Notes under the pieces: model-generated
Database searches by the model: none
Told to the model about the DNA's origin: nothing
The model's input: only the letters and a program-made list of their open reading frames with translations
Shown here: positions 36,849 to 47,344 of the stretch, in pieces
Layout: each line of letters begins with the position of its first letter
How positions within the stretch are numbered: position 1 is the stretch's first letter
Program-made: the position numbers and the translations under genes
Source of the DNA: Cytophagaceae bacterium
Lineage (GTDB): Bacteria > Bacteroidota > Bacteroidia > Flavobacteriales > Flavobacteriaceae
Reading direction: 5' to 3'
DNA length: 64,000 nt
Assembly: GCA_002710685.1 (NCBI GenBank)
Contig: PALD01000066.1
Span: forward strand, 62,001-126,000

Positions 36849-37358
36849 ATGAAAATCAACCGAAAAATTAGTTTTATCCTTGCAGCATCCTTAATGATAC
36901 TGCTGTCAGCGTGCAACAACCCCACTACTGCAGAAAATGTGGTGCCCAAGGCCCCTAAAGGAACCATCTCCACAAAGGAAGCAAGAGAGCTGAGCATGGA
37001 GTTTGCCAAGACAAGACAACCCTTGCTTGACAGTATTGCCGGGCGTGAAGAAAGTGTATCTTCCTGGTGGTCGCTCGAGGACATCAAGAGCTATATAGCC
37101 TTTGCAGAGAAGACCGCTGCCGAAAAAGGATATAAAATGGATGGTATACGTATCTATCAAGCCGCGTACCCCAAGGATTTTTCTGATAAGGAAAAAGCGG
37201 GTTACATGACCATGTTGATCGTACCTACGGGCACAAACACGGGCGAGCAAAAAGGAGGTTTCTCATTTATGCTTGAAGGCGATGCAGACCTGGATGTTGC
37301 ACCGTTGAACTTTGGGTATCAAAACAGGCCCCCGGGAAAAAATTATCCTAAAAATTAA
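36849..37358 (+). CDS. Putative lipoprotein, unknown family
   Basis: 169 residues. Lipoprotein signal with lipobox LSAC (Cys22). The mature part has a helix (SWWSLEDIKSYIAFAEKTAA), a strand (GIRIYQAAYP) and MTMLIVPTGTN, and ends in a Pro/Asn-rich tail. No family recognised. It is the first plus-strand gene opposite the eCIS operon and lies 19 bases before the membrane protein, so it may belong with the two-component system. Confidence 0.8.
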   Translation: MKINRKISFILAASLMILLSACNNPTTAENVVPKAPKGTISTKEARELSMEFAKTRQPLLDSIAGREESVSSWWSLEDIKSYIAFAEKTAAEKGYKMDGIRIYQAAYPKDFSDKEKAGYMTMLIVPTGTNTGEQKGGFSFMLEGDADLDVAPLNFGYQNRPPGKNYPKN

Positions 37359-37377
37359 AATATATAAGATTATTTAA

Positions 37378-38034
37378 GTGGAAGACCTAAGCTTATATTC
37401 CATCTATCTGGAATTGATTGCTGCTATAATAGGAACCGTCAGGTTTCAACATTATAGGCATCTAAAGCTTAAATATGTCCTGTTTTATATATGGTACCTC
37501 GTCCTGTCAGAAGTTATAGGAAAATATCTATATGATAGTTATGCCACGCTCAAGTTAAACAATGCCCTTGTGTACAATATCATGATATTGTTGATGTTTC
37601 TATTTTCATGCCTATGGTATAGGTCTTTGCTGCATGACGTTGTTAAAAGGAGGATCCTATTGGTCTTTGCCATTATACATGGAGTATTCTGGCTATGTGA
37701 TGGTATGTTCATACATCATATGATCGAGGGTAACATGACCTATAGCTTTACCCTGGGCACCATCTTTCTTGTTGTGGCGGTCGCCTTTTATTTTGCAGAG
37801 ATGCTCAATAGGGAAGTAGTCATGAACGTTACGAGCAGTCCTTATTTTTGGGTATCTTTTGGGTTAATGATATTCAGTGTTGCCTATCTGCCATTTATGA
37901 TAATGATAGAGGTGATGCAAGCCAACCTGGTTATATGGAGCCTTGTACTTTTTATGATCAATGTGATTCAATATTGTTGTTTTTCAATAGCTTTCCTTAT
38001 TGTGGACAAAAATGACAGAGAACATTTGGCTTAA
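37378..38034 (+). CDS. Polytopic membrane protein, unknown family
   Basis: 218 residues from a GTG start; no nearby ATG fits. Six to seven hydrophobic helices fill nearly the whole length, with short loops. It lies between a lipoprotein gene and a histidine-kinase gene on the same strand. Because that kinase lacks a sensor domain, this protein could be its membrane input, which is inference from position. Confidence 0.75.
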   Translation: MEDLSLYSIYLELIAAIIGTVRFQHYRHLKLKYVLFYIWYLVLSEVIGKYLYDSYATLKLNNALVYNIMILLMFLFSCLWYRSLLHDVVKRRILLVFAIIHGVFWLCDGMFIHHMIEGNMTYSFTLGTIFLVVAVAFYFAEMLNREVVMNVTSSPYFWVSFGLMIFSVAYLPFMIMIEVMQANLVIWSLVLFMINVIQYCCFSIAFLIVDKNDREHLA

Positions 38035-38064
38035 AGCCAAATAAATATAAATACGGTGATACCC

Positions 38065-38844
38065 ATGGTTTTAAGTAACATTGCAGATGATGTAAAGGTC
38101 CTGGTCGTTAGCAGCAGCATCGTGATGTTTATACTGCTCGTTACCATCATCATATTATTTGCAATCTTTCAAAAGAGAAAGCTGGTGTTCATCAAACAGC
38201 GCAACGAGGCCGAAAAAAAATACCTTGAAGAAGTCGCGCTCACCCAGGTTGAGATACAAGAAAATACCCTGCGCAACATCAGCTGGGAGCTGCATGACAA
38301 TATAGGGCAACTATTATCAGTTGCTAATATCCAGCTCAACAGGATAGAACCTGACAAGATGGAATATGAACAGGTGGATGAAGTGCGCGAACTCATACAG
38401 ACATCCCTCAAGGAGCTCAGGGCCCTCTCAAGAAGCCTTAACAATGAGGTGGTGAGCACACAGGGCCTTATTGAATCCATACAGGGAGAGCTTGACAGGT
38501 TTACCCGGCTTAATTTTCTGGAGACCGAGTTCACGGTCACGGGTAACCCATGGGGCATCTCAAAAAACAATGGCCTGATTCTTTACAGGATTATACAGGA
38601 ATTCTTTTCAAATGTCATTAAACATGCAAAGGCTTCCAGACTTGAAGTATTCATGACCTTTGACCAGGGAAAGTTGAACATAAACCTTATGGATGATGGG
38701 GTGGGTTTTGACGAGGCTACTATAAGAAAGAGTTCTGGACTGCTCAATATGCAGAGCAGGGCACAGTTGATAGATGCTAAGTTCATGTTAACATCTCAAC
38801 CTCAGAGCGGTACAAAACTAGAAATTGACTACTTTCAGCGATGA
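38065..38844 (+). CDS. Histidine kinase (HisKA_3/NarX type) without periplasmic sensor
   Basis: 259 residues from ATG 38065 (a GTG at 38056 adds three). One TM helix near residues 13-35, then coiled coil, a HisKA_3 dimerisation segment with the phospho-acceptor His77 in WELHDNIGQ, and an HATPase_c domain with the N box NVIKHAKAS, and DDGVGFD and SSGLLNMQSRA glycine-rich boxes. It pairs with the NarL-like regulator 73 bases downstream. The lack of an outer sensor domain suggests that it reads a partner protein. Confidence 0.92.
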   Translation: MVLSNIADDVKVLVVSSSIVMFILLVTIIILFAIFQKRKLVFIKQRNEAEKKYLEEVALTQVEIQENTLRNISWELHDNIGQLLSVANIQLNRIEPDKMEYEQVDEVRELIQTSLKELRALSRSLNNEVVSTQGLIESIQGELDRFTRLNFLETEFTVTGNPWGISKNNGLILYRIIQEFFSNVIKHAKASRLEVFMTFDQGKLNINLMDDGVGFDEATIRKSSGLLNMQSRAQLIDAKFMLTSQPQSGTKLEIDYFQR

Positions 38845-38890
38845 TTTTTGTTTTCTGTCTGAATTGTAACGCACTGCAAGATTAAATTTT

Positions 38891-38899
38891 TAACTTTAG
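38891..38899 (+). promoter_or_regulatory. Candidate -7 box before the response regulator
   Basis: TAACTTTAG lies 19 bases before the ATG, with a TTG 24 bases farther upstream (38864). It is close to the TTG-n-TAnnTTTG layout, though the spacing is long. Confidence 0.3.
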
Positions 38900-38917
38900 G
38901 ACAAGAATCCTAATACT

Positions 38918-39610
38918 ATGACAGCCTCCTATAGTACATCACAAAATGTTACAAGCACGACCGGTATACCTGTTTACACGGTGGGCATAGTGGATGATCA
39001 TGTCCTTTTTGCCCAGTCCTTACAGGGATTGATAAACAGCTTTGACGGTTTTGAGGTTATTTTTATGGCCAAGAACGGCAATGACCTCATTAATAAACTG
39101 GATAATGCAACTGTAGACCCAGATATCATCCTTCTGGATATCAACATGCCGGTCATGAATGGTTTTGAATCACTGGCATGGCTCAATGAGCACAAACAGG
39201 GCATTAAGGTAATGGCACTCTCCATGGATGATAATGAAGAGACCATTATCCAGATGTTGCGCAGTGGTACCAAAGGCTACCTTCTTAAGGATATACACCC
39301 TGATACACTTAACAATGCCCTGATAGAGGTCGCTACAAAAGGACATTATTATTCTGACCACGTCACAAGGGCACTCCTTACGGGAATGAAAAAAAAGGAT
39401 GAAAACAATGACCTTGACTTTTCAGGTAGGGAACTTGAGTTTATTGAACTGGCATGTTCTGATATGACCTACAAGGAAATTGCAAATGAAATGTGCCTAA
39501 GCCCTAAAACCATAGATAACTATCGCGACACCCTTTTTAAAAAGCTCGAGGTAAGAAGCAGGATAGGCCTGGTCCTATATGCCATCAAGCACCACCTTGT
39601 CATAGAATAG
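38918..39610 (+). CDS. NarL/FixJ-family response regulator
   Basis: 230 residues. REC domain with acidic pair Asp26-Asp27, phospho-acceptor Asp74 (LLDINMP) and Lys124. The C-terminal LuxR-type HTH (~165-225) has the SDMTYKEIANEMCLSPKTID recognition segment. It should bind DNA when phosphorylated by the kinase encoded before it. The eCIS operon, divergent and 2.3 kb away, is the obvious candidate target, but no operator was identified. Confidence 0.95.
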   Translation: MTASYSTSQNVTSTTGIPVYTVGIVDDHVLFAQSLQGLINSFDGFEVIFMAKNGNDLINKLDNATVDPDIILLDINMPVMNGFESLAWLNEHKQGIKVMALSMDDNEETIIQMLRSGTKGYLLKDIHPDTLNNALIEVATKGHYYSDHVTRALLTGMKKKDENNDLDFSGRELEFIELACSDMTYKEIANEMCLSPKTIDNYRDTLFKKLEVRSRIGLVLYAIKHHLVIE

Positions 39611-40147
39611 GTAGGCAACAACATGTTTTCATAAATAAAAAATCACATTCTACATTCTCCATTGCTAAAAGAAAATACATTATTTAAGTATTTGAATATC
39701 AGAATTATAATGGGTTTAGTGGTTACATGAATTTATTTTAAAAATTTATCCCCAGCATTTTTGAAGTTATTAAAAATTGTATTACGTTTGATGTATGAAC
39801 AAGTTGGGCCAAAACAGAATTACAGTCTCTACAATTATCGTGATTCATTCACGTAAATGACGGATTGTATGTGTTCAAAAAACTAAGCCTTCCGTTATTG
39901 CGGAGGGCTTTTTTGATTTTATATGTCCTGTTTTATTGCGTATGCCCTAAAAATCTGTTGTATAAAATAGCATTTCCATATTGATTTAACAGAAATTAAA
40001 AATTTTGGGCTTAGTATTAAAAATTAAAATAATTTATTGATTGTCAATAAATTATGTGTTTATAAACAGCGTTGACCATAAATAGCAATATTGCTTGGGA
40101 TATTTACTCAATAAGGGTATTGCTAATTTCACGATATAAATTTTACA
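39611..40147 (+). other. 537-base spacer before ilvD
   Basis: A/T-rich. It holds a short hairpin CGTGATTCATTCACG (39839-39853), a good terminator at 39887-39917 far from both neighbours, and then ~230 bases with no clear gene, in which the ilvD promoter must lie. Short frames here (six to 21 codons) are not rich in Ile, Leu or Val codons, so I do not call an ilv leader peptide. A small RNA ending at the terminator is possible. Confidence 0.5.
39887..39917 (+). terminator. Rho-independent terminator between response regulator and ilvD
   Basis: Stem AGCCTTCCG/CGGAGGGCT with one G-T pair, loop of six bases, then six T. It ends transcription coming from the response regulator or from a small transcript made in the spacer. 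Confidence 0.8.
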
Positions 40148-41830
40148 ATGGAATTAAATAAATATAGCAAGGCAGTTACACAAGATCCTACACTGCCAGC
40201 AGCACAAGCAATGTTACACGCCATCGGGTTAACTGATGAAGATTTACAAAAACCCCTAATAGGTATAGCAAGTACTGGTTATGAGGGAAACCCCTGTAAC
40301 ATGCACCTTAACAAACTAGCCACAAAAGTCAAACAGGGAACAGAAAATGCAGACCTGGTTGGTTTGATTTTCAACACCATAGGTGTGAGCGATGGAATCG
40401 CAAACGGTACTCCCGGGATGCGATATTCATTACCGTCCAGGGACATCATCGCAGATTCAATGGAAACCGTGGTACAGGCAATGAGCTATGATGGCCTGGT
40501 GACCGTGGTGGGCTGTGATAAGAACATGCCCGGTGCATTGATGGCACAGATAAGGTTGAACAGGCCTTCTATTTTGGTTTATGGCGGTACCATAGCCTCT
40601 GGTTGTCACAATGGTAAAAAACTGGATATAATTTCTGCCTTTGAAGCCTATGGGCAAAAAGTGGCCGGTAACATTGATGAGTCAGAATTTCAGGTGGTTA
40701 TCCATAAGGCTTGTCCCGGCGCCGGGGCCTGCGGCGGGATGTACACGGCAAACACCATGGCCTCGGCAATTGAAGCCTTGGGGATGTCGCTTCCGTTCAA
40801 CTCATCAAACCCTGCGGTAACTGATAATAATATCAAGGAGCAAGAATGTATTAAAGCGGGAGAAGCTCTAAAGTACCTGCTTGATAATGATATAAAACCC
40901 TTGGATATCATCACCAAGAAATCGCTTGAGAATGCAATACGTTTAGTGACCGTCCTGGGAGGTTCAACCAATGCGGTGCTGCACTTTTTGGCTATAGCCA
41001 AAACAGCTAAAATAGAATTTACACTGGCAGATTTTCAAAGAATAAGTGATTCAACACCTCTTCTTGCAGACCTAAAACCCAGCGGAAAGTACTCAATGGA
41101 AGAACTACATGCCGTGGGAGGGGTTCCTGGGGTATTAAAGTATATGCTTGACCAGGGCATGTTGCATGGGGATTGTTTGACCGTTACGGGTAAAACCCTG
41201 GCAGAAAACCTTGCTGATGCGCCCAAACTCCATGAAGGACAAGATGTGGTGCACCCCGTTGAGCAACCCATAAAAGAAACAGGGCATATAAGGATACTTT
41301 TTGGCAACCTTGCCACAGAGGGTGCTGTTGCAAAAATCACTGGTAAAGAAGGACTTTCATTTAAGGGGACAGCAAATGTTTTTGACAGTGAAATAGCCGT
41401 CAATGAAGGTATCAAGAACGGTAAGGTCAAGAAGGGAGACGTGGTGATCATACGTTATGAAGGGCCTAAGGGTGCTCCAGGAATGCCCGAAATGCTGAAA
41501 CCCACTTCTTCAATCATGGGTGCTGGCCTGGGCAAAGAAGTCGCTTTGATTACTGATGGGCGTTTCTCTGGAGGTTCTCATGGATTTGTAGTGGGGCACG
41601 TTTCTCCAGAAGCACAAGTGGGGGGCAACATCGCTCTGGTTGAAAATGGAGATGTTATAGCAATTGATGCGGTAAAAAATACGATCAATATTGAGATTTC
41701 TGATGAGGAACTTGCCGAGAGAAAAGCAAAATGGAAAGCTCCAAAACTGAAATTTGATAGCGGAATTCTTTATAAATATGCCAATACGGTTTCGTCAGCT
41801 TCAAGAGGTTGCGTGACGGATGAGTTTTAA
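40148..41830 (+). CDS. ilvD: Dihydroxy-acid dehydratase
   Basis: 560 residues, usual size. Cytoplasmic Fe-S enzyme that turns 2,3-dihydroxy acids into the 2-keto acids leading to Ile, Val and Leu. Cluster cysteines are Cys50 (GNPCNMH), Cys123 (VGCDKNMPG) and Cys195 (CPGAGACGG), the [2Fe-2S] type pattern. [10 protein letters not shown] near the end matches the family. It opens a gene set ilvD-ilvB-ilvN-ilvC-ilvA with small gaps. Confidence 0.97.
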   Translation: MELNKYSKAVTQDPTLPAAQAMLHAIGLTDEDLQKPLIGIASTGYEGNPCNMHLNKLATKVKQGTENADLVGLIFNTIGVSDGIANGTPGMRYSLPSRDIIADSMETVVQAMSYDGLVTVVGCDKNMPGALMAQIRLNRPSILVYGGTIASGCHNGKKLDIISAFEAYGQKVAGNIDESEFQVVIHKACPGAGACGGMYTANTMASAIEALGMSLPFNSSNPAVTDNNIKEQECIKAGEALKYLLDNDIKPLDIITKKSLENAIRLVTVLGGSTNAVLHFLAIAKTAKIEFTLADFQRISDSTPLLADLKPSGKYSMEELHAVGGVPGVLKYMLDQGMLHGDCLTVTGKTLAENLADAPKLHEGQDVVHPVEQPIKETGHIRILFGNLATEGAVAKITGKEGLSFKGTANVFDSEIAVNEGIKNGKVKKGDVVIIRYEGPKGAPGMPEMLKPTSSIMGAGLGKEVALITDGRFSGGSHGFVVGHVSPEAQVGGNIALVENGDVIAIDAVKNTINIEISDEELAERKAKWKAPKLKFDSGILYKYANTVSSASRGCVTDEF

Positions 41831-41869
41831 TAAAAACCAAATACGTGTTTACCCTAATAACTTAGGACT

Positions 41870-43603
41870 ATGGATACACAAACGATGAAACTAGAAGAAA
41901 ACAAGACTCAAAAAACCCAGAGAATCACGGGAAAAGAAGCTGTCATCAAATGCATGCTGGCTGAAGGGGTCGATGTGCTGTATGGTTACCCAGGAGGAGC
42001 CATCATGCCGGTTTATGATGAACTTTATAAATATCAGGATAAGATTCACCATGTCCTTACACGTCATGAACAAGGGGCCACACATGCCGCTCAGGGTTAT
42101 GCACGTGCCACGGGAAAAGTGGGTGTTGCCATGGCCACCTCGGGGCCTGGAGCCACAAACCTTATTACGGGTATCGCTGATGCCATGATAGATTCCACGC
42201 CCATGGTGTGTATTACTGGTCAGGTGGCTTACCATCTTTTGGGCAGTGATGCCTTTCAGGAAACCGATATCATAGGGATCTCCACACCGGTGACCAAATG
42301 GAATTTTCAGGTTACCAAGGCAGAGGACATTCCAGAAGTGATGGCAAAGGCATTTTATATTGCTAAAAGCGGAAGGCCAGGCCCCGTGCTCGTTGATATC
42401 ACCAAGAACGCCCAGAACGAAGAACTTGACTTCAACTATAAAAAATGTACGGCCGTAAGGAGCTACAAGCCCGTGCCCACCATTGACAATGACAAGGTTG
42501 CAGAAGCTGCAAAGCTTATCAATGCAGCAAAGAAGCCCATGATTGTTTGGGGTCAAGGTGTCATACTGGGCAAGGCCGAAGATGAACTGAAGGAACTTGT
42601 TGAAAAAACAGGAATACCCGCTGCATGGACAATTCTGGGGGCTTCCGCATTGCCCACTGAGCACCGCTTGAATGTGGGAATGGTGGGGATGCACGGTAAT
42701 TATGCACCTAACATCATGACCAATGAGTGTGATGTCTTAATCGCGATAGGAATGCGTTTTGACGACCGTGTCACCGGGGATCTCAATACCTATGCCAAGC
42801 AGGCAAAAGTGATTCACTTTGAGATAGACCCGGCCGAGGTGGATAAAAACGTAAAGACCGCTGTTGCCGTTTTAGGGAACAGTAAAGATACACTTGCCGC
42901 TGTATTGCCCTTGTTGAAAGAAAACAAGCATGAAGATTGGCACAACCGCTTTAAGGAGCTGTACCAGGTGGAGTATGATAAGATCATCAAGGATGATATC
43001 ACACCCACAAAAGAAGGCCTTACCATGGGCGAGGTACTTGAGGGAATCAATACCTGCTCAAAGGGGGATGCCATTATCGTTTCTGATGTGGGGCAACATC
43101 AAATGATTGCCTGTCGTTATGCTAAATTCAACCAGACAAAGAGCAACATTACTTCCGGTGGTCTTGGTACCATGGGGTTTGCGCTTCCCGCCGCCATAGG
43201 TGCTAAGATGGGGGCGGTTGACAGACCCGTGGTCGCCATCATAGGAGATGGTGGCTATCAAATGACCATCCAGGAACTGGGCACCATCTTTCAGACAAAA
43301 GTACCCGTCAAGATTGTGGTGCTCAACAATGAATTTTTAGGAATGGTGCGTCAATGGCAACAGCTTTTCTTTGACAGGAGATATGCTTCTACTGAGATGA
43401 CAAACCCAGATTTTGTGACCATTGCAAAAGGATATAGCATCGAGGCACAAAAGGTTTCAAAAAGAGAAGATTTGGCGCAAGCCATAGAAACCATGATGAA
43501 ACATGAAGGGCCTTACTTTCTAGAAGTCATGGTAGAAAAAGAAGATTGTGTGTTCCCCATGATACCATCGGGAGCTTGTGTTTCAGATATAAGATTAGAA
43601 TAG
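41870..43603 (+). CDS. ilvB: Acetolactate synthase, large catalytic subunit
   Basis: 577 residues. TPP-dependent enzyme joining two pyruvates, or pyruvate and 2-ketobutyrate. N-terminal YGYPGGAIMPVYDELY and catalytic Glu67 (RHEQGATHAA), and a C-terminal TPP motif from GDGGYQM to VLNNEFLGMVRQWQ. The small subunit follows after two bases. Confidence 0.97.
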   Translation: MDTQTMKLEENKTQKTQRITGKEAVIKCMLAEGVDVLYGYPGGAIMPVYDELYKYQDKIHHVLTRHEQGATHAAQGYARATGKVGVAMATSGPGATNLITGIADAMIDSTPMVCITGQVAYHLLGSDAFQETDIIGISTPVTKWNFQVTKAEDIPEVMAKAFYIAKSGRPGPVLVDITKNAQNEELDFNYKKCTAVRSYKPVPTIDNDKVAEAAKLINAAKKPMIVWGQGVILGKAEDELKELVEKTGIPAAWTILGASALPTEHRLNVGMVGMHGNYAPNIMTNECDVLIAIGMRFDDRVTGDLNTYAKQAKVIHFEIDPAEVDKNVKTAVAVLGNSKDTLAAVLPLLKENKHEDWHNRFKELYQVEYDKIIKDDITPTKEGLTMGEVLEGINTCSKGDAIIVSDVGQHQMIACRYAKFNQTKSNITSGGLGTMGFALPAAIGAKMGAVDRPVVAIIGDGGYQMTIQELGTIFQTKVPVKIVVLNNEFLGMVRQWQQLFFDRRYASTEMTNPDFVTIAKGYSIEAQKVSKREDLAQAIETMMKHEGPYFLEVMVEKEDCVFPMIPSGACVSDIRLE

Positions 43604-43605
43604 TC

Positions 43606-44142
43606 ATGGCAGAGATAAAAACTTTTACGGTTTCGGTTTACACCGAAAATCAAATAGGGTTGTTGAACCGTATTTCGGCAATCTTTCAGCGTAGGCATAT
43701 CAACATCGAGAGCCTCAATACCTCAATAACAGAGATTGAAGGCGTTTCCCGCTTTACCATCGTGGTCAATGTGACTGAAGAACAAATCAAGAAGATCCTG
43801 GGGCAGATCGAGAAGCAAATCGAGGTCATCAAGGCATATTATCATACAGATGATGAGACAATTTTCCTGGAGACCTGCCTCTTTAAGATCAAGAGTGATT
43901 TGCTTTTTGAAGAACGCCAGATCCAGAATATCATAAAAGAAAGCAACTCAAGGATCGTAACCGTAAACAAAGAATTCTTTGTGCTTGAAAAAGCTGGTCG
44001 CCGCAATGAGATTGATATGTTGTACAGGGAGCTTAGTGCCTTTGGCATCATGCAGTTTGTGCGTTCTGGACGTATCGCCGTGAGCAAGAGCGAGATGCCC
44101 ATTTCAAAAATATTACAGGAATTTTCAGAATCAGAATATTAA
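43606..44142 (+). CDS. ilvN: Acetolactate synthase, regulatory small subunit
   Basis: 178 residues from the ATG at 43606; frames starting earlier run inside ilvB and are not preferred. N-terminal ACT domain: VYTENQIGLLNRISAIFQRR and HINIESLNTS. It should activate the large subunit and bring feedback control by valine. Confidence 0.95.
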   Translation: MAEIKTFTVSVYTENQIGLLNRISAIFQRRHINIESLNTSITEIEGVSRFTIVVNVTEEQIKKILGQIEKQIEVIKAYYHTDDETIFLETCLFKIKSDLLFEERQIQNIIKESNSRIVTVNKEFFVLEKAGRRNEIDMLYRELSAFGIMQFVRSGRIAVSKSEMPISKILQEFSESEY

Positions 44143-44174
44143 AAACCAACCATTAAAAATAAAAATAGATAACA

Positions 44175-45668
44175 ATGTCTAATTATTTCAATACCCTTTC
44201 ACTAAGGGAACAGCTTGAACAACTGGGTAAGTGCCGCTTCATGGAGAAGGATGAATTCATCGATGGAGTAGACGCCCTTAAAGGAAAAAAAATCGTAATC
44301 GTGGGCTGTGGTGCCCAAGGTCTCAATCAAGGCCTTAACATGCGCGACAGCGGGCTAGATATCTCTTATGCCTTGCGCCAGGGCGCCATTGATGAGAAAA
44401 GGGCTTCCTATAAAAACGCAACCGATAACGGTTTTACCGTAGGTACTTATGACGAGTTGGTTCCATCTGCAGATGTTGTCATCAACCTTACTCCAGACAA
44501 GCAGCATACCAGCGTTGTAAACGCCGTGATGCCCTTGATGAAAAAAGGCGCAACACTTACCTACAGCCACGGTTTCAATATCGTGGAAGAAGGTACCAAG
44601 GTACGCGAGGACCTCACGGTAATCATGTGTGCACCCAAGTCGCCAGGTTCTGAGGTTCGCGAAGAATATAAAAGAGGTTTTGGTGTGCCCACGCTTATCG
44701 CGGTGCACCCAGAAAATGACCCCCAGGGCAAAGGCCTTGATGAGGCAAAAGCGTATGCCGTGGGAACTGGTGGTGATAAGGCCGGTGTTCTTGAATCTTC
44801 TTTTGTGGCAGAGGTCAAGAGTGACCTTATGGGTGAACAGACCATCCTTTGTGGTGTCTTGCAGACCGGTTCTATTTTGTCTTTTGACAAGATGGTTGAA
44901 AAAGGGATTGAACCAGCATATGCGGCAAAATTAATTCAATATGGATGGGAAACCATCACCGAAGCACTAAAGCACGGGGGTATCACAAACATGATGGACC
45001 GTCTGGACAACCCTTCAAAAATAAAAGCTTTTGAACTAGCTGAAGAAATCAAGGCAATCTGGGAACCGCTTTTTGAAAAGCACATGGACGATATCATGTC
45101 TGGCCATTTCTCAAAAACCATGATGGAAGACTGGGCCAATGATGATGCAAACCTGCTTAAATGGCGTGCAGCAACTGGTGAAACTGCTTTTGAAAAAACA
45201 GATGCAGGTTCTATGGAAATCAGCGAACAAGAATATTTTGACCACGGTGTACTTATGGTCGCTTTTGTAAAAGCAGGGGTAGAACTTGCGTTTGATACCA
45301 TGTGTGATGCAGGTATCATTGAAGAATCTGCCTATTACGAGTCATTGCATGAGACTCCGCTGATCGCAAATACCATTGCACGTAAAAAATTGTTTGAGAT
45401 GAACCGTATCATTTCTGACACGGCTGAGTATGGCTGTTACCTCTTTGACCATGCCGCTAAGCCCATGCTTACAGAATTCATGAAGAAAATCGATACGGAT
45501 GTCATTGGTAAAAAATTCTCGTCTGATAATTCAGTAGATAACAAAACATTGATTGCTGTAAATGACGCCATCCGTAACCATCCCGTTGAAGAAGTGGGAG
45601 CGTGGTTGCGTGAGTCCATGACCGCCATGAAAGAAGTAAAAACTTCTCAAGAAGCAGTCACTGCATAG
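44175..45668 (+). CDS. ilvC: Ketol-acid reductoisomerase, long (class II) form
   Basis: 497 residues, so the long form as in enterobacteria and not the ~330-residue class I. NADPH-binding loop [11 protein letters not shown] near residue 40, then two repeated KARI helical domains with Mg-binding Asp/Glu (e.g. [11 protein letters not shown]). It reduces and rearranges acetohydroxy acids made by IlvBN. A terminator-like hairpin follows. Confidence 0.96.
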   Translation: MSNYFNTLSLREQLEQLGKCRFMEKDEFIDGVDALKGKKIVIVGCGAQGLNQGLNMRDSGLDISYALRQGAIDEKRASYKNATDNGFTVGTYDELVPSADVVINLTPDKQHTSVVNAVMPLMKKGATLTYSHGFNIVEEGTKVREDLTVIMCAPKSPGSEVREEYKRGFGVPTLIAVHPENDPQGKGLDEAKAYAVGTGGDKAGVLESSFVAEVKSDLMGEQTILCGVLQTGSILSFDKMVEKGIEPAYAAKLIQYGWETITEALKHGGITNMMDRLDNPSKIKAFELAEEIKAIWEPLFEKHMDDIMSGHFSKTMMEDWANDDANLLKWRAATGETAFEKTDAGSMEISEQEYFDHGVLMVAFVKAGVELAFDTMCDAGIIEESAYYESLHETPLIANTIARKKLFEMNRIISDTAEYGCYLFDHAAKPMLTEFMKKIDTDVIGKKFSSDNSVDNKTLIAVNDAIRNHPVEEVGAWLRESMTAMKEVKTSQEAVTA

Positions 45669-45680
45669 ATAACAAAAGCA

Positions 45681-45735
45681 TAGACCTGCAAGGTGTTTTC
45701 ATGATGTAAACTACCCTGTAGGTCTAGTTTTTATT
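45681..45735 (+). terminator. Terminator or attenuator between ilvC and ilvA
   Basis: TAGACCT at 45681 pairs with AGGTCTA at 45720, with an inner GGT/ACC pairing, and is followed by a GTTTTTATTC tract. It lies 13 bases past the ilvC stop and may lower expression of ilvA relative to ilvC. Confidence 0.6.
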
Positions 45736-45854
45736 CTTTTTACATCGGAAAATAAAGAAGAGAAAAATCAAGATTTAAGACGTGAGATAGACAAAGCATC
45801 ATGAAGTAACCCAAAACTTGCGCCTTGAACCTTAAACCTTGAACCACAAACATT

Positions 45855-47120
45855 GTGAGCAATACAACCACGACATATTTCCCGGATTTAGAAGATGTAA
45901 AACAAGCCGCCTCAAACCTGGCGGGCGTTGCGGCATTGACACCGCTATTGCCCAGCATGAGCTACTCAAAAAAAATGGGGGCAAACATCATGTTCAAGCG
46001 TGAAGATTTGCAGCAGGTGCGTTCTTACAAAATACGTGGTGCCTACAACAAGATCAGTACCTTGACAACCGCCCAGCGTAAAAATGGGATTGTGTGTGCC
46101 AGTGCCGGCAACCATGCTCAAGGAGTTGCTTTCGCTTGCGCGAAATTAAAGATCAAGGGAACTATTTTCATGCCTGCTCCCACACCAAAGCAAAAGATAG
46201 AGCAGGTAAAGATGTTTGGCGAAGAGTATGTAAAAATCGTTTTGGTGGGTGACACCTTTGACGATTCATATAAATCAGCAAAAGCTGAATGTGATTTGCT
46301 CGGCAAGACATTTGTACATCCTTTTGATGATGAAAAAATAATTGAAGGCCAGGCAACCGTGGGCCTGGAGATAATAGAACAGTTCAAGGAGGCAATAGAT
46401 TATGTCTTTGTGCCCGTGGGCGGTGGAGGCCTGGCTTCTGGACTCAGCGCGGTATTTCATTTGCTTTCGCCAAAAACAAAAATCATAGGCGTGGAGCCTG
46501 AAGGTGCACCATCCATGAGCACAAGCATTTTTAATAAAGAGAACACCACGCTTAAACAGATTGAAAAATTTGTTGATGGTGCGGCCGTGCAACGGGTGGG
46601 CGATAGAACGTTTGCCATCTGCAAGGAATATCTTACCGAGATGGTCACCGTTCCTGAAGGAAAGGTCTGCCAGACAATCCTTGACCTGTACAACAAAGAT
46701 GCAATCGTGGTTGAACCCGCTGGCGCATTAACGATTTCAGTATTGGATGAATATGCAGGGGTGATCAAGGGCAAGAACGTGGTCTGTGTGGTTAGTGGCA
46801 GCAATAATGACATTACCCGCACCGCAGAAATCAAGGAACGCGCATTGTTGTATCGCGGATTAAAACATTACTTCATCATCCGTTTCCCCCAGCGTGCTGG
46901 TGCACTTCGCGAGTTCTTAAATGAAGTCCTTGGTCCTGAAGATGATATCACTTTCTTTGAATACAAGAAAAAAACAAGTCGTGAAGATGGCCCTGCAGTG
47001 GTGGGTATTGAGATCAAGAACAAGGTTGACCTACAACCATTGATCAACCGCATGAAAACAAGGAATTTCTTTGGAGAATACCTTAACGATAAGCCAGACT
47101 TGTTTGAGTTTCTTATCTGA
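45855..47120 (+). CDS. ilvA: Threonine dehydratase, biosynthetic
   Basis: 421 residues from a GTG start. PLP-dependent deaminase making 2-ketobutyrate for isoleucine. The PLP Lys59 is in RSYKIRGAYN, the SAGNHAQGVA loop and GGGGLASG are typical. The C-terminal ~85 residues form a single ACT-like domain (FIIRFPQRAGALREFL), the shorter layout seen in many Gram-positive and Bacteroidota enzymes. Confidence 0.95.
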   Translation: MSNTTTTYFPDLEDVKQAASNLAGVAALTPLLPSMSYSKKMGANIMFKREDLQQVRSYKIRGAYNKISTLTTAQRKNGIVCASAGNHAQGVAFACAKLKIKGTIFMPAPTPKQKIEQVKMFGEEYVKIVLVGDTFDDSYKSAKAECDLLGKTFVHPFDDEKIIEGQATVGLEIIEQFKEAIDYVFVPVGGGGLASGLSAVFHLLSPKTKIIGVEPEGAPSMSTSIFNKENTTLKQIEKFVDGAAVQRVGDRTFAICKEYLTEMVTVPEGKVCQTILDLYNKDAIVVEPAGALTISVLDEYAGVIKGKNVVCVVSGSNNDITRTAEIKERALLYRGLKHYFIIRFPQRAGALREFLNEVLGPEDDITFFEYKKKTSREDGPAVVGIEIKNKVDLQPLINRMKTRNFFGEYLNDKPDLFEFLI

Positions 47121-47344
47121 TTTTCATGAAAATGATAAACTCAAGAAGTTAAACCCTATTTCTCTTTACTGAGAGGTCAAAGTTGAGTAATCAATTTCGG
47201 GTGAGGCCTAGTCTTTTTCGCTTTAAGCGAAAGAATTAACCTTGAATTAATAAAGTTCCTTTACACTTTTAAGAACTTCACGGTGAACTTTTTGGATATC
47301 ATGTCCAGAAGGTTCATGTATTCATTTGTTTAAAACAAAAATCA

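Noticed and set aside
39710-39967. Short frames before ilvD as an Ile/Leu/Val leader peptide
   Set aside because: The frames (e.g. six codons at 39710, 15 at 39923) have no run of branched-chain codons, and the terminator lies too far from ilvD for a classic attenuator.
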